A DNA stretch of 64,000 nt, taken from contig JAJFLQ010000121.1 in assembly GCA_021772615.1 (NCBI GenBank), positions 1 to 64,000 of the forward strand. Reading direction: 5' to 3'. Shown here one piece after another: positions 16,043-25,850 of the stretch. The position numbers and the translations under genes are program-made. Within the stretch, counting starts at the first letter, position 1. Each line of letters starts with the position of its first letter. Source of the DNA: Verrucomicrobiota bacterium (GTDB taxonomy: Bacteria; Verrucomicrobiota; Lentisphaeria; JABSQK01; JAJFLO01). The notes below the pieces were generated by a model. It searched no databases. It was not told where the DNA came from and saw only the letters and a program-made list of their open reading frames with translations.

Positions 16043-18400
16043 TCACGACACCCTGTGGTCCGTCAAAATTTCGTTGAGAACGTCGCTTAATTCCTGAATG
16101 TCGAAGGGTTTGGGCAATACCCGACTGAATCCATATGATTGAAAGTTTGCGGTGACGGGATCATGTGAGTATCCGCTTGAAACGATGGATTTCACATTCG
16201 GGTCGATTGCCAGCAGTTGTTTTATCACATCTTTGCCGCCCATCCCGCCAGGAATGATAAGATCGAGTATCACCGCCAGGTACGGTGTTTCTGCAGCCAA
16301 TGCATCCTGATACAACTGGATCGCCGTCTTACCGTCACTTGCCATATCGGCAGAGTACCCGAGATCCGTTAGCATCTCGGCCGAAACATCCCGAATAAAC
16401 TCGTCGTCGTCCATAACGAGTATCCGTCCCTGTCCTTCGACGACGACACCGATTTCGGTTTTCGGCTTCAATACGGCACCGGGCATGGCAGGTAGGAAAA
16501 AGCGAAATGTCGTGCCCTTCCCGCGCTCTGATACCACGGTGACATGGCCTCGATGGTTTTTCAGGATAGAGAACGTTGTTGCCAGTCCAAGTCCGCTGCC
16601 TTGCGGCTTGGTGGTAAAATACGGATCGAAAATCATGGCCTGATCAGCTTCGCTTATGCCAATGCCGTCGTCCGAAATGCTCACACGCACGTAGTTGCTG
16701 GGATCCAGCGGAAGTCCACGAAAAACATCTGTGCGTGTACGTGCTATATTCTCCGCTTCAATCGTAATGATACCGCCGGCGGGCATGGCCTGTTGCGCGT
16801 TGATAACCAGGTTGTTGACCACCTGGCTCATCTGGCCGCTATCGATGCGTACCGGCCAGAGATCGGTTGGAATGGCGTAGTCGACCCGGACGTTTGAGCC
16901 CGACAAAATGAAGTCGGCCGACTCCGTGATCAACTCCTGTATCGACATGGTATTCAGCATGGGCGCGCCGCCTTTGGCAAACGTGAGCAACTGTTCCGTA
17001 AGTGCCCGTGCACGCTGAGTCGCGGTTTCGGCCGCTGCGAGTCGGGTAAATTCATTGTCGTCTGTTTCGAAGCGTCGTTTGACCAGCGAAATATTACCGA
17101 GTATGGCTGTGAGCATGTTATTGAAATCGTGGGCAATACCGCCGGCAAGTATACCAACCGATTCCAATTTGCTGGACTTGAAACGTTCTTGATCCAACAT
17201 CTGTCTGTCGGTGATGTCGCGGAATGTAACGACCATGCCGACAATCCTGCCGTCGGCATCTCTGATCGGCGCCCCACTGGATGCAATACGTCGTTCGTTG
17301 TCGTCGCGCGTCCGCAACGTCTCGTCCCGATCGAGATCAATCGCACGGCCGCCGCCGAGGACCGTATTCAAGAAGATATCGTCCAATGTTGCACCGGAGT
17401 CGTTCTTCAACCGCAGTACGTCGGCCAACGGCCGATTCAAGGCATCTTTCTGCTCCCACCGTGTAAGGGTTTCGGCGGCGTGGTTCATCAGAACGATCCT
17501 GCCATCCGTATCCGTCGTGATAACACCGTCGCCGATCGATCGCAATGTCACGGCAAGCCGCTGCTTCTCGGCGGCAAGCGCCGTTTCGGCCTGCCGTCTT
17601 TCGGCGATTTCCGATTTCAACAATTCGTTGGAGTTCGACAGTTCCTCGGTTCGTTCGGAGACCTTGCGCTCCAGATCGTCCTGTTGCTGACGAAGTTCAA
17701 CATCCTGCTTGTGAATCTGCGTAATCATATGATTGAAAACGTCGGTAAATTCGCCCAACTCGTCCTGCCCGAACTTTTCGGCCCGCAGCGAATAGTCCTT
17801 CTTGTTGGATATCTCTTTGGCCGTACGTGCCAGGTTCAACACCGGCGCAGAGATGATTCGCTGGAACCGGGCGGCAATAGCGAACGCGATAAAACATCCG
17901 GTCACCAGGACAACCAGGGCTGTCGCAAGATACGCTGCAAGCCGTGACCTCAGGCCGCGAAAATTTGAACGTAAATAAAGGGTGCCGATACGTTTTCCGT
18001 CCAGGATCATTGGCCGTGCGACGACGAGGTGGTCGTCCCCTACGCGGAAACCGTCTGGCCCAGGATCCAGAGGGAAAGATGGTGATGTGCCCCGAATGGC
18101 GTAGGCTGCGAAGATGTTGTTATCCTGTCGGTAGATACAGGCTGCAACGATGTGCGGTTCCAGTCGCAAAGCCGCGAGGTTCTCGGTGCCCTCGTTCGGA
18201 AGATCGAAGTCGAGCGCCGCTGTACAATTCGGCTCGATCACCTCAGCGAGGGTGAGGAGGTCGTCACGCAATACTTTGCGAAACGTGACAAATTCGTATA
18301 CGGTGAATGCCGCGCACGCGACGATCAGCGCCAATCCGGTTGTCGCTGTGATTAGCAGAACGATCTTTCGTTTTATCGGTATATCTTTGAGGGAGCGCAT
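16043..18400 (-). CDS. Hybrid sensor histidine kinase: CHASE8-HAMP-PAS-HisKA-HATPase-REC
   Basis: From the ATG at 18400 the protein has 785 residues. A membrane segment (12-36) is followed by a periplasmic domain (about 40-150) with NCTAALDFDLP and RQDNNIFAAYAIRG, which match the CHASE8 domain of YfiN/TpbB. A second membrane segment (155-178), HAMP (to about 232), a coiled coil, and PAS (about 283-400) follow. The phospho-accepting histidine is H424 in GGIAHDFNN. The ATPase has the N, G1 (SISDDGIGIS) and G2 (GSGLGLA) boxes, and a C-terminal receiver has D713 and K764. The start at 18400 leaves a 4-bp gap to the YfiR-like gene; a longer reading to 18487 would overlap that gene. The pairing of a CHASE8 sensor with a YfiR partner is the clue to its signal input. 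Confidence 0.9.
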   Translation of the reverse strand: MRSLKDIPIKRKIVLLITATTGLALIVACAAFTVYEFVTFRKVLRDDLLTLAEVIEPNCTAALDFDLPNEGTENLAALRLEPHIVAACIYRQDNNIFAAYAIRGTSPSFPLDPGPDGFRVGDDHLVVARPMILDGKRIGTLYLRSNFRGLRSRLAAYLATALVVLVTGCFIAFAIAARFQRIISAPVLNLARTAKEISNKKDYSLRAEKFGQDELGEFTDVFNHMITQIHKQDVELRQQQDDLERKVSERTEELSNSNELLKSEIAERRQAETALAAEKQRLAVTLRSIGDGVITTDTDGRIVLMNHAAETLTRWEQKDALNRPLADVLRLKNDSGATLDDIFLNTVLGGGRAIDLDRDETLRTRDDNERRIASSGAPIRDADGRIVGMVVTFRDITDRQMLDQERFKSSKLESVGILAGGIAHDFNNMLTAILGNISLVKRRFETDDNEFTRLAAAETATQRARALTEQLLTFAKGGAPMLNTMSIQELITESADFILSGSNVRVDYAIPTDLWPVRIDSGQMSQVVNNLVINAQQAMPAGGIITIEAENIARTRTDVFRGLPLDPSNYVRVSISDDGIGISEADQAMIFDPYFTTKPQGSGLGLATTFSILKNHRGHVTVVSERGKGTTFRFFLPAMPGAVLKPKTEIGVVVEGQGRILVMDDDEFIRDVSAEMLTDLGYSADMASDGKTAIQLYQDALAAETPYLAVILDLIIPGGMGGKDVIKQLLAIDPNVKSIVSSGYSHDPVTANFQSYGFSRVLPKPFDIQELSDVLNEILTDHRVS

Positions 18401-18404
18401 GCGA

Positions 18405-18971
18405 TTATCGGGTTGGATCCACGACGTCGGCGATCTGCAGCAGACGTGTGCTGATTTCGATACCGGTACGGCGTGCGGCTTTTTCATTGATCTGGAAACG
18501 CACCTTGTTATCCACGATGTGGAAATTTATCATGCCGCCTTGTCGACAAAAATTGTGAGACTCGCTGATTGTCAGGATCGGTTTATCGGCAAGTTTGGCC
18601 ATGATCGCTGGAATATGGTTGTGCTCCGCCGCAGATATGAACAGGATGTGACAGGACGTGTAGTCATCGGAAGGCGTGTAGCGGCGAATCTGAAAAGACC
18701 TGCCCTTGATTTTCAGGTCCTCGACGGCTTCATCGATAATGGACTGAAAGGGGTCGAATCCGAGGATCCCGACGGTTATCGGGGCGTCGGAATTTGCGAA
18801 AGACGCATCCGGCCAGGTACAGAATTTAACGAATTTGCAAATGAATCCAGCCTTGATTTCATACTCAACGGACTTTCTCGTTGGTGCATCACGCGCCGTC
18901 GCAGGAGGGATTTGCAGCATCAACCCGACGACCGTGGCAAGGCATATCAGATGACTGTATTTTCTGAGCAT
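18405..18971 (-). CDS. YfiR-like periplasmic protein (DUF4154)
   Basis: The protein has 188 residues with a signal peptide (residues 1-27, cleavage near ATA-RD). The body follows the YfiR/DUF4154 pattern: YEIKAGFICKFVKFCTWPD, PITVGILGFDPF, SCHILFISAAEHNHI, PILTISESHNFCRQGGMINF and KVRFQINEKAA. YfiR is the periplasmic inhibitor of the CHASE8 diguanylate cyclase YfiN in Pseudomonas. Here the next gene downstream encodes a CHASE8 kinase instead. It is the fourth gene of a minus-strand string, 19 bp after a TonB receptor. The cysteines could form the redox-sensitive disulfides known in YfiR, but pairing cannot be judged from sequence. Confidence 0.85.
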   Translation of the reverse strand: MLRKYSHLICLATVVGLMLQIPPATARDAPTRKSVEYEIKAGFICKFVKFCTWPDASFANSDAPITVGILGFDPFQSIIDEAVEDLKIKGRSFQIRRYTPSDDYTSCHILFISAAEHNHIPAIMAKLADKPILTISESHNFCRQGGMINFHIVDNKVRFQINEKAARRTGIEISTRLLQIADVVDPTR

Positions 18972-18990
18972 TATTCTGCTTGGCTAAGGT

Positions 18991-21078
18991 TCAAAAAGAC
19001 CATGTCACTGTGGCGTAGACGCTACGGTCCGTTTGTGATTCCAGCGTCGTCAATATTTCGGGATCAAATTCCCGATGGTGACCGTCCAGCAGGTTCTGGC
19101 CGACTACGGCTACCTCCAGATCGTGTTTCAATCGCCAGGCTACGCGAATGTCCAGACCGAGGTAGTTGCGAATATCGAATTCAGGCAGGTTGTCTACATA
19201 ACGTAGGATGACATCCAGGTCGATAGTGTCGGTGAGGTTCATGATTGACCGGACGTACCATTGTTGTTCCGGATCGAAACCTTCGAGTTCAGACGCCATC
19301 GATTCATCCAGATCAGAACCTGCATGCAGCTGGATGTCGAGATAGCTATAGGAAAAATGCAGAGTCCACCATTGTGTTGTCAGCCATTTAACGGCTATTT
19401 CTGCGCCGTACGTTTCGCCATCCATGCCGTTTTCGGAGAAGGCGCCGAAGATTATCGGCTGGTTCGCCGGCGAGCCTGTAGGTGTCGGGTTCAGCGAGAA
19501 TGTTCTGAGGCCGTCGTAGTCGTTGTAGAAGCCGGCGATATCCACCGATAGGTCTTCGAATGGAATGAAGCGGTACCCCAGTTCGTATGCCGTAAGCTCC
19601 TCGGACTCAAAATTGTCGTCGCCAAACGTCATTGCAAGTGTGACCGGCGCAGGGCCGCCTGCGGGTACAATCACCTTGTTAATCACAATAATGTCGTGAT
19701 CGGCGCGCGACGGTGTGCGAACCGCCCTTGACACGGCTCCCCACACTGTCTGTCGGTCCGTTGCTCTGTAATGCAGCCGAATATTGGGCTGATACTCGAA
19801 GTCGGTGAAGCTGTTATATTCGAGCTTCGTGCCCAATGTCAGGTGCAGGCGATCCGGTACTACGGTAATTTCATCTTCCGCGAAGGCGCTGATCAGCCGG
19901 GTGTTGCGCGTCCTCGGGTCGAATGCCAGCCCTTCGGCATTCTCGTATCGATCGTTTATGTACCGATAGCCAAGCCCCCACACGATCTCATTGGCTTGAT
20001 TCAGAGTAAATCTGTGCTGCCACTCCAGGTCGACCGTATCAGTGCTGAATGCGACCACATCGCTGGTTTGTTCGAGTCGGTCGTAATAGATCTGCATCGA
20101 TGCGGCGGAATCATCGTCTTCCCGTGACCACCGCGCCAGCAGATTACCGCCCAGTTGCTCAATGCCGAGTCTGGTGTCTATCGAGTTTGGGCGTGTTATG
20201 TCCGGGATCTCGAAAGTGGCGCTGCCGTCCTGATCAAATATGTCGCCCTGTATGGTCAACTCATCGTCGCCGTCAAGTGAGTGATCCAGACGAAAACCGC
20301 CGACGATATTCTGCCAGTCATTGCCGGTTCCGCCGCCCGACAGGTCGGACGGATCGTCGATCTTGCGGTACTTTACGTACGACCGGTAGGTCAAGCCGTT
20401 GCTCATGCGGCCGCCGTACCGCACAGCCCCCATACCATGCTCTTCGTTTCCGCTGCCGCCCGTGATGATGGCGCCCTGCGTGTCGCGAGAGCTGCGGGTG
20501 ATGATATTGATCACGCCGTTCACTGCATTGGCGCCCCACAATGTCGCTCCGGGGCCCCGGATCACTTCGATCCGCTCGACGTCTTGCAGCATCATATCCT
20601 GGGCACCCCATATCACGCCGGAAAACGTCTGTGTGTAGACGCTTCGGCCGTCAATAAGAACCAGTAACTTGTTGGCGAATTGCCCGCTGAACCCACGGGC
20701 GGATACCGCGTAGTTATTCGCATCGATCTGCGCCACCTGAAGGCCTGGCGCCAATCGCAGGGCTTGTGGGATATTGGTAGCGCCGCTGCGTCTGATATCC
20801 TCGCTGGTGATCACGTAGATGGCCGCAGCCGCGTCGGAAAGGCGTTCAGACTTTTTCGATACCGTTGTTATTTCCATGTTGAGTAATTCTTCCATACTCA
20901 ACAATGGGAATTCATGGGGATGCAGGTCGTGCGGATCGACAGAATGAGGCGTTACGTCCGACACCGAGGCGGCAACAGCGCACACGACGATGGCGCACAG
21001 ACGAAAGATATGGCGGCCGCTCCTTCGTCCAATTGTCCGTGCGTCACGTTGGACGTCGTCCAAAACAGACTGAATCAT
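18991..21078 (-). CDS. TonB-dependent receptor, paralogue 1
   Basis: The protein has 695 residues from the ATG at 21078, which is preceded by GAGAGGG. A signal sequence is followed by a short conserved segment (SMEELLNMEITTVSKK) and the plug domain (SDAAAAIYVITSEDIRRSGATNIPQ, LVLIDGRSVYT, VERIEVIRGPGATLWGANAVNGVINIIT). A 22-strand-type barrel ends in an aromatic residue (VYATVTWSF). It is clearly paralogous to the next gene upstream, with near-identical plug motifs. The plug type resembles receptors often placed beside YfiR/DUF4154 genes. The ligand is unknown. The open frame extends to 21276, but that part is not signal-like. Confidence 0.9.
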   Translation of the reverse strand: MIQSVLDDVQRDARTIGRRSGRHIFRLCAIVVCAVAASVSDVTPHSVDPHDLHPHEFPLLSMEELLNMEITTVSKKSERLSDAAAAIYVITSEDIRRSGATNIPQALRLAPGLQVAQIDANNYAVSARGFSGQFANKLLVLIDGRSVYTQTFSGVIWGAQDMMLQDVERIEVIRGPGATLWGANAVNGVINIITRSSRDTQGAIITGGSGNEEHGMGAVRYGGRMSNGLTYRSYVKYRKIDDPSDLSGGGTGNDWQNIVGGFRLDHSLDGDDELTIQGDIFDQDGSATFEIPDITRPNSIDTRLGIEQLGGNLLARWSREDDDSAASMQIYYDRLEQTSDVVAFSTDTVDLEWQHRFTLNQANEIVWGLGYRYINDRYENAEGLAFDPRTRNTRLISAFAEDEITVVPDRLHLTLGTKLEYNSFTDFEYQPNIRLHYRATDRQTVWGAVSRAVRTPSRADHDIIVINKVIVPAGGPAPVTLAMTFGDDNFESEELTAYELGYRFIPFEDLSVDIAGFYNDYDGLRTFSLNPTPTGSPANQPIIFGAFSENGMDGETYGAEIAVKWLTTQWWTLHFSYSYLDIQLHAGSDLDESMASELEGFDPEQQWYVRSIMNLTDTIDLDVILRYVDNLPEFDIRNYLGLDIRVAWRLKHDLEVAVVGQNLLDGHHREFDPEILTTLESQTDRSVYATVTWSF

Positions 21079-21128
21079 AAAAGTATACCCTCTCAACGTT
21101 CCGTCCCCGTCTGTGCTACAAATAAGAC

Positions 21129-23174
21129 CTAGAAATGCCACGCGACCCGTGCGAATACACGTCGTTCGTTCTCGGTGGGTCGGGCCTTGAGAAATTCGGC
21201 CTCGAATTCCAGATGTCGATCGTCTGCCAGGTTTTCCGCTACTACGCTGAATTCGAGATCCGAAGTCGGATACCATGCGAGCCGTATGTCGGCTGTGGCG
21301 TAATTATCGATGTCCCGACTGGTAAGATTATCTACAAATCGTACGGTCATATCAAGTTCAATATTGGCGGCCAGTTCCATGTTGGAACGGAAGAAATACT
21401 GATGGTGCGGGCTGGTTCTGGATATGCCCTCAGACAGCGTGTCCGTACTGTCTGACTCCTCTGTCAATTTGCCGTAGAAAAACGTTGCTGCGAGCTGGCA
21501 ACGCCACCAGTCCTGAATAATCCAGGTGGCCGCCAATTCGCCTCCGTACGCTTCGCCGCTCATCTTATTGCCAAGACTCACAGGCTGCACCAATTTCAGC
21601 GGCGGCGGCATCGACTCAACCTGTATGGTCCTCTGCTCGAGCGTACGGAAGTTCTGATATTCGTTAAAATACCCGGCGAAATCGAATGACAGCCGATCCG
21701 TTGCCTCCACGCGGTAACCGACCTCGTACGCAAGCATTTCCTCGGAATCAAAGTTGTCGTCCCCGTGAACCCGGACAACCAGACGTTCCGGTGAGTTCGG
21801 GTTCATTGGGTTCTGCGGTAGCGGCTGGACCAGCTGGACGATGTTCGAGTCGTGATCCGCCCGTGACGGCGTTCGCACCGCACGGGACACAGCGCCCCAA
21901 ACAACGTGACGGGCGCCGGGGTTGATCAGCAACCGGAGTGTCGGCTGAACTTCGAATCCGGTGTAATCATTGTGCTCGAACTTGCTGCCGACGACGAATT
22001 TGATGCGGTCGTCGCAGAGATCGATGCTGTCCTGGATGAATCCGCTGACGAGATCGGATGTTCGGCTGCGGGGTTCCAACGCAAGTGAAAATGAGTTGTC
22101 GAAGTGATCTTTGATGAGACGATACCCCAATCCCCAGACAACTTCGTGATGTTCGGCCGCCGTGAACGTGTGCTGAAAATCGATGTCGAAAGTATCGTAC
22201 GTCTCCTCGAATATGGCATCGCGTCGATCGAGACGGTTATAGTAGATCTGCAGTGACATTTCGGAAGTCTCAGAGTATTGATGCGTCCAACGGCCGAGGA
22301 TGTTCCCGCCGTTGGCGTTCTTGTCGTCGTTGACAACGACGCGGAACGGCGCGTCGAATGATTGCAACGCCAGCGTCTCGCCTGCCACCTGGCTGTAAAA
22401 ATCCCCGCTCAGGGTAAGCGTATCGGCATCCGATACATCCTGGTCGATACGGAAACCTGCAGCATATCCATCCCAGTCGTCGCGCGTACCGTGGTCGTCT
22501 GCATCCCGCAAATCGTCACGCATAAAACCCTTGGCCCACACGCGATAGTGCGCGCTCGATCCCAGCTCGGCGCCATAGCGTATTTCGCCGAACCCATGTT
22601 CCTCCGTTCCGATGCCGGCACTGAGCCGGCCACCTTGCGTCTGTCGCGTCGATTTCGTTATGATGTTGATCACGCCGTTTACCGCGTTGGCTCCCCACAT
22701 CGCTGCGCCGGGGCCGCGAATGACCTCAATGCGCTCGATATCATCCATCAACGTATCGTGTACGTCCCAATGCACGCCGGAGAATGTGGGCGTGTATACC
22801 GAACGTCCGTCGATCAGCACCAACAACTTATTGGCGAAGAAGCCGTTGAAACCACGGGATGTTACAGCCCACGTGCTGGCGTCTATGCGAGCGACATGCA
22901 GGCCTGGCGCCATACGCAATACGTCCGGTATCGTGGTTGCGCCGCTACGTCGTATGTCGTCGGCGGTGATCACAAAAACAGCCGCTGCGGCATCGGACAG
23001 CAACTCTGACCTTCGGGATACGGAGGTGATCTCCATACCCATCAATTCCTCAATCGAGAGTCGGGCAAAATCTCCCGGGTCCATGGTCTCGGGAGCGGCA
23101 GTGCAAAGTGCAACAGTGTAACACATGCAAAACAGCATGGCCACAGACATTTCGGATCGTCGTCTTGTTGTCAA
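21129..23174 (-). CDS. TonB-dependent receptor, paralogue 2
   Basis: The protein has 681 residues. The start codon is TTG at 23174, supported by a very strong ribosome site (AAGGAGGTGG) a few bases upstream. After a signal peptide come SIEELMGMEITSVSRRS, the plug (VFVITADDIRRSGATTIPD, VLIDGRSVYTPTFSGV, IEVIRGPGAAMWGANAVNGV) and a barrel ending RVFARVAWHF. It is the upstream member of a tandem receptor pair, 25 bp after the PAS/GAF kinase gene. Tandem duplication with divergence suggests related but different ligands; this is inference. Confidence 0.92.
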   Translation of the reverse strand: MTTRRRSEMSVAMLFCMCYTVALCTAAPETMDPGDFARLSIEELMGMEITSVSRRSELLSDAAAAVFVITADDIRRSGATTIPDVLRMAPGLHVARIDASTWAVTSRGFNGFFANKLLVLIDGRSVYTPTFSGVHWDVHDTLMDDIERIEVIRGPGAAMWGANAVNGVINIITKSTRQTQGGRLSAGIGTEEHGFGEIRYGAELGSSAHYRVWAKGFMRDDLRDADDHGTRDDWDGYAAGFRIDQDVSDADTLTLSGDFYSQVAGETLALQSFDAPFRVVVNDDKNANGGNILGRWTHQYSETSEMSLQIYYNRLDRRDAIFEETYDTFDIDFQHTFTAAEHHEVVWGLGYRLIKDHFDNSFSLALEPRSRTSDLVSGFIQDSIDLCDDRIKFVVGSKFEHNDYTGFEVQPTLRLLINPGARHVVWGAVSRAVRTPSRADHDSNIVQLVQPLPQNPMNPNSPERLVVRVHGDDNFDSEEMLAYEVGYRVEATDRLSFDFAGYFNEYQNFRTLEQRTIQVESMPPPLKLVQPVSLGNKMSGEAYGGELAATWIIQDWWRCQLAATFFYGKLTEESDSTDTLSEGISRTSPHHQYFFRSNMELAANIELDMTVRFVDNLTSRDIDNYATADIRLAWYPTSDLEFSVVAENLADDRHLEFEAEFLKARPTENERRVFARVAWHF

Positions 23175-23199
23175 GATCCCACCTCCTTCCCCTGGTTTT

Positions 23200-25731
23200 T
23201 TATCTGTCTGCCTTCAACGCAACCGGCAGGGTGAACGTAAATGTGGCGCCACCGTCGTCATTGCCGCGCGCAAAGATGTCGCCGCCATGTTGGCAGATGA
23301 TCTGACGGCAAATTGCCAACCCCAGGCCGGTACCGCCTGATCGATTGTCCGTGAGGCTGCTTTGCGAAAACTTCTCGAATATTGTTTCGCGTTCCTCGGT
23401 CGGAATTCCAATACCCTGATCGGCAATCGACACCGATAGTACCGTGCCGGCATCGGTGTCTTCCCTGCGATTCACGATGAGGGTGATATTGCGATTCGGC
23501 GGTGTAAACTTTATCGCATTCGATATCAAATTGCGAACAACTTGCGTAATTCTAAACCGATCGAATAGTGCGGTCGTATCAGGCGTTTCGATCGAGACAC
23601 GGAGTTTTTGTCTTTTTTCACACATTACCAAGTGGGTTTCGGATCTGATTACGTCGAATACCGCAGTCATATCTTCGGTCCGAAGCTCGTAGTCAAGCTT
23701 GCCGGATTCCAGTTTGGCGAGATCCAGGATGTCATTTAACAGTCGCATCAAACTATTGCCGCACTTCTGGATCTCCTGGAAATACTTAAGCAGCTTCGCG
23801 TGCGGCGCCGTATCGATCTTTTTGATGCCGAATCCGGCATAGCTGAGGATGCCGTGCATCGGCGTCCGAATCTCATGGCTCATGTTTGCCAGAAAATTCG
23901 ATTTTTCCTGATTCGCTTCTTCCGCCGTCTCCTTGGCCATCTTCAACACGGCAAGCGACCGGGATCGCTCGATTTCCGTCACCGCGCGCGCAGCGAATAT
24001 CTGAAGTATCGAATGGCTCCGACTATTGTCCGCCATGGGTCTCGTATCCATAACCGCGAGGTGCCCAAGTACGGCGCCATTCGAATCCGTCAACGGCACG
24101 CCCAGATAGCTGTCTACATTCAACGTTACGAGATCTTCATCATCCGGGAATATGTTCTGTACGTTTGTCGGGTAGCATGCAAATCCGTCATGGATCACGA
24201 TCTCACACGGGGTGTCGTGCAAATCGTAGTCAAAATTTTCAACGACACTTTCTCCATCCCAGAAAGCCAGCGTTCGTACACGCTCGTTCGCGTCGCTCGT
24301 ACACTCCGACAGTAGCACATAGCGGACATTCAACGCCGTCGCGAGATGGTAGGCGAGGGATTTAAAAAAATCGCTGCCGGTCGTCTCGTTCGTTCCTTCA
24401 ATGACGGCCTTCAGTGCCGTCTCTTCCTGTTTCTTCACCGTGATGTCGGAAAATGCGAATACGCCTGCCTTGATGATGCCATCTTCATCGTGAACAGGTG
24501 CAGCGTTCGCCAGTATCCACATGTCGCTGCCGCCGTTTTGCGGGAGAAACATCTCCTGATTTCGCGTCGTGCAGCCTTCCCTGATGGCGCGTGAAAGCGG
24601 CGTCTCCGAGGGTAGGCACGGAGATCCATCAGGATGATAAGCAAATGCTTTCTTTGGCGACTGGCGATCGCATACAGGCTGCAACAGTGTGTTGTCTTCA
24701 CCCAGAATGTTCAGTGCCGCCTGATTGGCTACCCGGATACTGCCGTCTGGTGCATCGGCGATTACGATTCCGACCGGTGTCTGATCAATGGAGCCGATAA
24801 GCAAAGCCTGCATGTGTGCGAGTTTGTCTTCCTCGTGCTTGCGCTGAAGTGCAACACCGGCAATGTCGGCGATGGCTTCTATGAGATCGATGTCCGCTGT
24901 TGGAGGCGATTTCGAAACGCGATAGAATACGGTAAGCAACCCCAGCGTGGTGTTGTCGGAGCTCGATATGGGGCGCGCCCAACAGGCCTTCAGGCCATGG
25001 GACAACGCGAGTTTAGAGTGAGAATGCCCGGATGGTGCGACGGCGATGTCCGCAACAATTGTCCGTTCATCCCGGGCGATGGCGTCGCAGAAGAAATCGC
25101 CACGGACTGATAATTCCAGGCCGTCGAGCTGTTCCTGCATAGTATCGGGCAACCCGGGAGCGGAGCGGATACGTAAGCGGTTCGTCACAGGATCAACGAC
25201 ATGCATGGCGCACAACATGTCGGGGTTTTGCTCCTCCGCGAGTAACACCAGCTGATCCAGTATGTCGCCAAGCGGCGCATCCGATGCTACCAGGCGGAGC
25301 ACGCGCTTCTGGCCAACAATGAAGTGTTCGGAGCGTTTTTCCTCGTTGATGTCCTCGACCATCCCGATGACCATCAGCGATTGTCCTGTCGCATTTCGCA
25401 CGGCTGAGCCCGTCAGCCTGACCCAGATAATACCACCGTCCTTGCGGATGTAACGCTTCTCCATCTGGTAGGTCTGGCGTCGTCCCGCTATCGTATCCCG
25501 GTACAACTCCAGATTGGTCGCCACGTCGTCTGCAAATGTGAACTCACCGAACGTGCGGCCGCAAAGTTCATCGGCTTCATAGCCCAGCATCCGACACAGC
25601 GCGGCATTGCATTGCAGTATGCGCCCATCGCCATCGATGTCGACAAGAGTCATGCCAATACCGGCACCTTCAAAAACTGCTTGAAAGCGCGCGTCATTCA
25701 ACTGCTCTTCAGCCCTTTCGGCGCGGCCCAT
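23200..25731 (-). CDS. Cytosolic sensor histidine kinase: PAS-GAF-PAS-GAF-HisKA-HATPase
   Basis: The protein has 843 residues and no membrane segment. PAS 1 is at about 12-130 (VFEGAGIGMTLVDIDGDGR, GYEADELCGRTF). GAF-like domain 1 is at about 140-300, PAS 2 at about 310-435 and GAF-like domain 2 at about 445-600 (NVDSYLGVPLTDSNGAVLGHLAV). The HisKA box is NFLANMSHEIRTPMHGIL. The ATPase carries LISNAIKFTPP, SIADQGIGIP and GGTGLGLAICRQI. There is no receiver domain, so phosphate must go to a separate regulator. The ATG at 25731 has GGAGAG upstream. It is the first gene of the minus-strand string that continues with two TonB receptors, the YfiR-like gene and the CHASE8 kinase. Confidence 0.9.
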   Translation of the reverse strand: MGRAERAEEQLNDARFQAVFEGAGIGMTLVDIDGDGRILQCNAALCRMLGYEADELCGRTFGEFTFADDVATNLELYRDTIAGRRQTYQMEKRYIRKDGGIIWVRLTGSAVRNATGQSLMVIGMVEDINEEKRSEHFIVGQKRVLRLVASDAPLGDILDQLVLLAEEQNPDMLCAMHVVDPVTNRLRIRSAPGLPDTMQEQLDGLELSVRGDFFCDAIARDERTIVADIAVAPSGHSHSKLALSHGLKACWARPISSSDNTTLGLLTVFYRVSKSPPTADIDLIEAIADIAGVALQRKHEEDKLAHMQALLIGSIDQTPVGIVIADAPDGSIRVANQAALNILGEDNTLLQPVCDRQSPKKAFAYHPDGSPCLPSETPLSRAIREGCTTRNQEMFLPQNGGSDMWILANAAPVHDEDGIIKAGVFAFSDITVKKQEETALKAVIEGTNETTGSDFFKSLAYHLATALNVRYVLLSECTSDANERVRTLAFWDGESVVENFDYDLHDTPCEIVIHDGFACYPTNVQNIFPDDEDLVTLNVDSYLGVPLTDSNGAVLGHLAVMDTRPMADNSRSHSILQIFAARAVTEIERSRSLAVLKMAKETAEEANQEKSNFLANMSHEIRTPMHGILSYAGFGIKKIDTAPHAKLLKYFQEIQKCGNSLMRLLNDILDLAKLESGKLDYELRTEDMTAVFDVIRSETHLVMCEKRQKLRVSIETPDTTALFDRFRITQVVRNLISNAIKFTPPNRNITLIVNRREDTDAGTVLSVSIADQGIGIPTEERETIFEKFSQSSLTDNRSGGTGLGLAICRQIICQHGGDIFARGNDDGGATFTFTLPVALKADR

Positions 25732-25850
25732 TCCGTACTCTCCGGCGACTCTGTTTCATGTGATCTGCGCCACATTGGGTTCTTCGGCACAGCGACAGCT
25801 GCCTACGTAACAGCGCATGATCGATGCCAATCCGATGATACCGACCTTCA

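Noticed and set aside
16043-18487. Longer start for the CHASE8 kinase (29 extra residues)
   Set aside because: It would overlap the YfiR-like gene by over 80 bp, and the extra residues are not signal- or membrane-like; the ATG at 18400 gives a 4-bp gap.
18150-19211. 353-codon plus-strand open frame
   Set aside because: It lies antisense to the YfiR-like and kinase genes, whose proteins are clearly recognisable; the plus-strand product is low-quality and Arg-rich.
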